Assembly: GCA_019746975.1 (NCBI GenBank)
Contig: JAIERK010000137.1
Span: forward strand, 1 to 39,898
Reading direction: 5' to 3'
Origin: Candidatus Obscuribacterales bacterium
GTDB lineage: Bacteria > Cyanobacteriota > Vampirovibrionia > Obscuribacterales > Obscuribacteraceae
DNA: 39,898 bases
Positions within the stretch are counted from its first letter, which is position 1; the number at the start of each line of letters is the position of its first letter. A model generated the notes under the pieces. It made no database searches, was not told where the DNA came from, and was given only the letters and a program-made list of their open reading frames with translations. Below are positions 39,272-39,898 of the stretch, piece by piece. Made by a program: the position numbers and the translations under genes.

Positions 39272-39898
39272 ATGAAAGAACTTCAGCCACAAGATACGAG
39301 CTTCGCAGCGACCCTGCCACAGACCGCCGACGACTCGGTATCGTTCGCACCAGATGCGCCTTCCGACATACAGTCCTCAACAGAGGGGCTCGAATCCTGG
39401 GTAGATAACACCGCCTTCGATGAGCTCAACGGCCTGCTCGACGAGGTCGCCGAGTCGGATACAAGCGCTAATGAGTCAGTCCAAGAAGCCGAATTCGTCG
39501 ACACGGAAGAGTCCATTGACACCGAGTTTGGTGGCAGCCCTAACGACAACGATCCGATGATCATTTACGACGTTCCTAGACCGGCTCTCACTCTCGACGA
39601 AGCTTCCTCAATTTTGGGTAAATCGATTCGCTCTATCGAACGCGGCATCGAGGGACGATGGGGCAATCGCCTTCCGGAAGGATGGAAGGCTCGCAAGATG
39701 AAGATTGATGGACAGGACGAATGGCGCATTATCCCACCGCCCAACTTTCGTGTTCGACATTCGAAAGTGCGGACTCCAGCCACTCAGAGGCAAGAAGAGA
39801 TGAACAAAGTCCAAGAGAGAGTGCGCCCCCGCGAGGAGGAAGACACTAGCACTACAGCCGGCGAAGGCCTATTCGGATTCACGCTTAATAGCCTCATT
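39272..39898 (+). CDS. Helix-turn-helix protein, cut by the window edge
   Basis: The frame is open from the ATG at 39272 to the last base, giving at least 209 residues with no stop. An acidic, disordered-looking N-terminal part (1-100) is followed by a helix-turn-helix region (about 105-155) reading PALTLDEASSILGKSIRSIERG and then WGNRLPEGWKARKM and DEWRIIPP. This resembles the MerR/excisionase-type winged helix, in which a protein chooses a DNA site. A basic, Arg/Glu-rich segment follows. No strong ribosome site precedes the ATG. The family of the full protein cannot be known from this part. Because it has no stop in the window, it is easily missed by ORF listing. Confidence 0.75.
   Translation, partial: MKELQPQDTSFAATLPQTADDSVSFAPDAPSDIQSSTEGLESWVDNTAFDELNGLLDEVAESDTSANESVQEAEFVDTEESIDTEFGGSPNDNDPMIIYDVPRPALTLDEASSILGKSIRSIERGIEGRWGNRLPEGWKARKMKIDGQDEWRIIPPPNFRVRHSKVRTPATQRQEEMNKVQERVRPREEEDTSTTAGEGLFGFTLNSLI

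Noticed and set aside
1..39898. CRISPR arrays, tRNA or rRNA genes, insertion sequences
   Set aside because: No regular short direct repeats with unique spacers, no cloverleaf or rRNA-like stretch and no transposase-like protein were seen on reading both strands.

Overview
The window looks like ordinary chromosome from a free-living Gram-negative bacterium outside the well-studied phyla. Housekeeping genes (lysC, queD, a comM/yifB-type ATPase, aspS, rpsU, an EF-G paralogue, a kdsC-like phosphatase, superoxide dismutase) alternate with many lineage-specific proteins. GC is moderate by eye, TTG and GTG starts are used beside ATG, and no transposase, integrase, CRISPR array, tRNA or rRNA is visible. 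A DUF4388-type protein beside an MglA-like GTPase, zinc-ribbon kinase-like proteins, many TPR and secreted orphans and repeat-rich intergenic DNA would fit the non-photosynthetic cyanobacterial relatives (Melainabacteria/Vampirovibrionia, Obscuribacter-like). That placement is inference from gene style, not a database result.

Layout. 1-447: degenerate 79-bp repeats upstream of lysC. 448-4532: lysC (+), then a minus-strand group of methyltransferase, queD and the ComM-like ATPase. 4704-8637: two translationally coupled zinc-ribbon pseudokinases (+) converging on a membrane-anchored zinc-ribbon protein (-). 8689-11548: TPR lipoprotein and aspS (-). 11691-16277: small membrane protein, EF-G-like GTPase, rpsU, an 81-aa orphan and a secreted orphan (+), several separated by clear terminators. 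16440-19073: secreted VIT/vWA protein. 19074-20343: repeat-rich DNA around a small secreted protein. 20344-22949: minus-strand run of a TPR protein, two small membrane proteins and an AmrS-type radical SAM enzyme. 23140-27769: a 726-aa repeat-rich orphan, then the DUF4388/degenerate-GGDEF protein and MglA-like GTPase. 27973-31006: KdsC-like phosphatase (-) and an FAD oxidoreductase with an SLH-like tail (+). 31215-35871: SWIM-SNF2 ATPase and a membrane sensor-like coiled-coil protein (-). 35872-36461: an intergenic region with operator-like palindromes, a terminator and a possible small gene. 36462-38961: a protein of four MshEN-like modules and superoxide dismutase. 39272-end: a helix-turn-helix protein cut by the window edge.

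The best candidates for undescribed biology are the tandem pseudokinases, both of which have lost the catalytic Asp of HRD and the Asp of DFG, with their zinc-ribbon membrane neighbour. Next are the DUF4388/GGDEF-like plus MglA pair, the four-module MshEN-like protein with a possible UGA-interrupted tail, the FAD enzyme with SLH-like repeats but no signal peptide, and the divergent control region at 35.9-36.3 kb.
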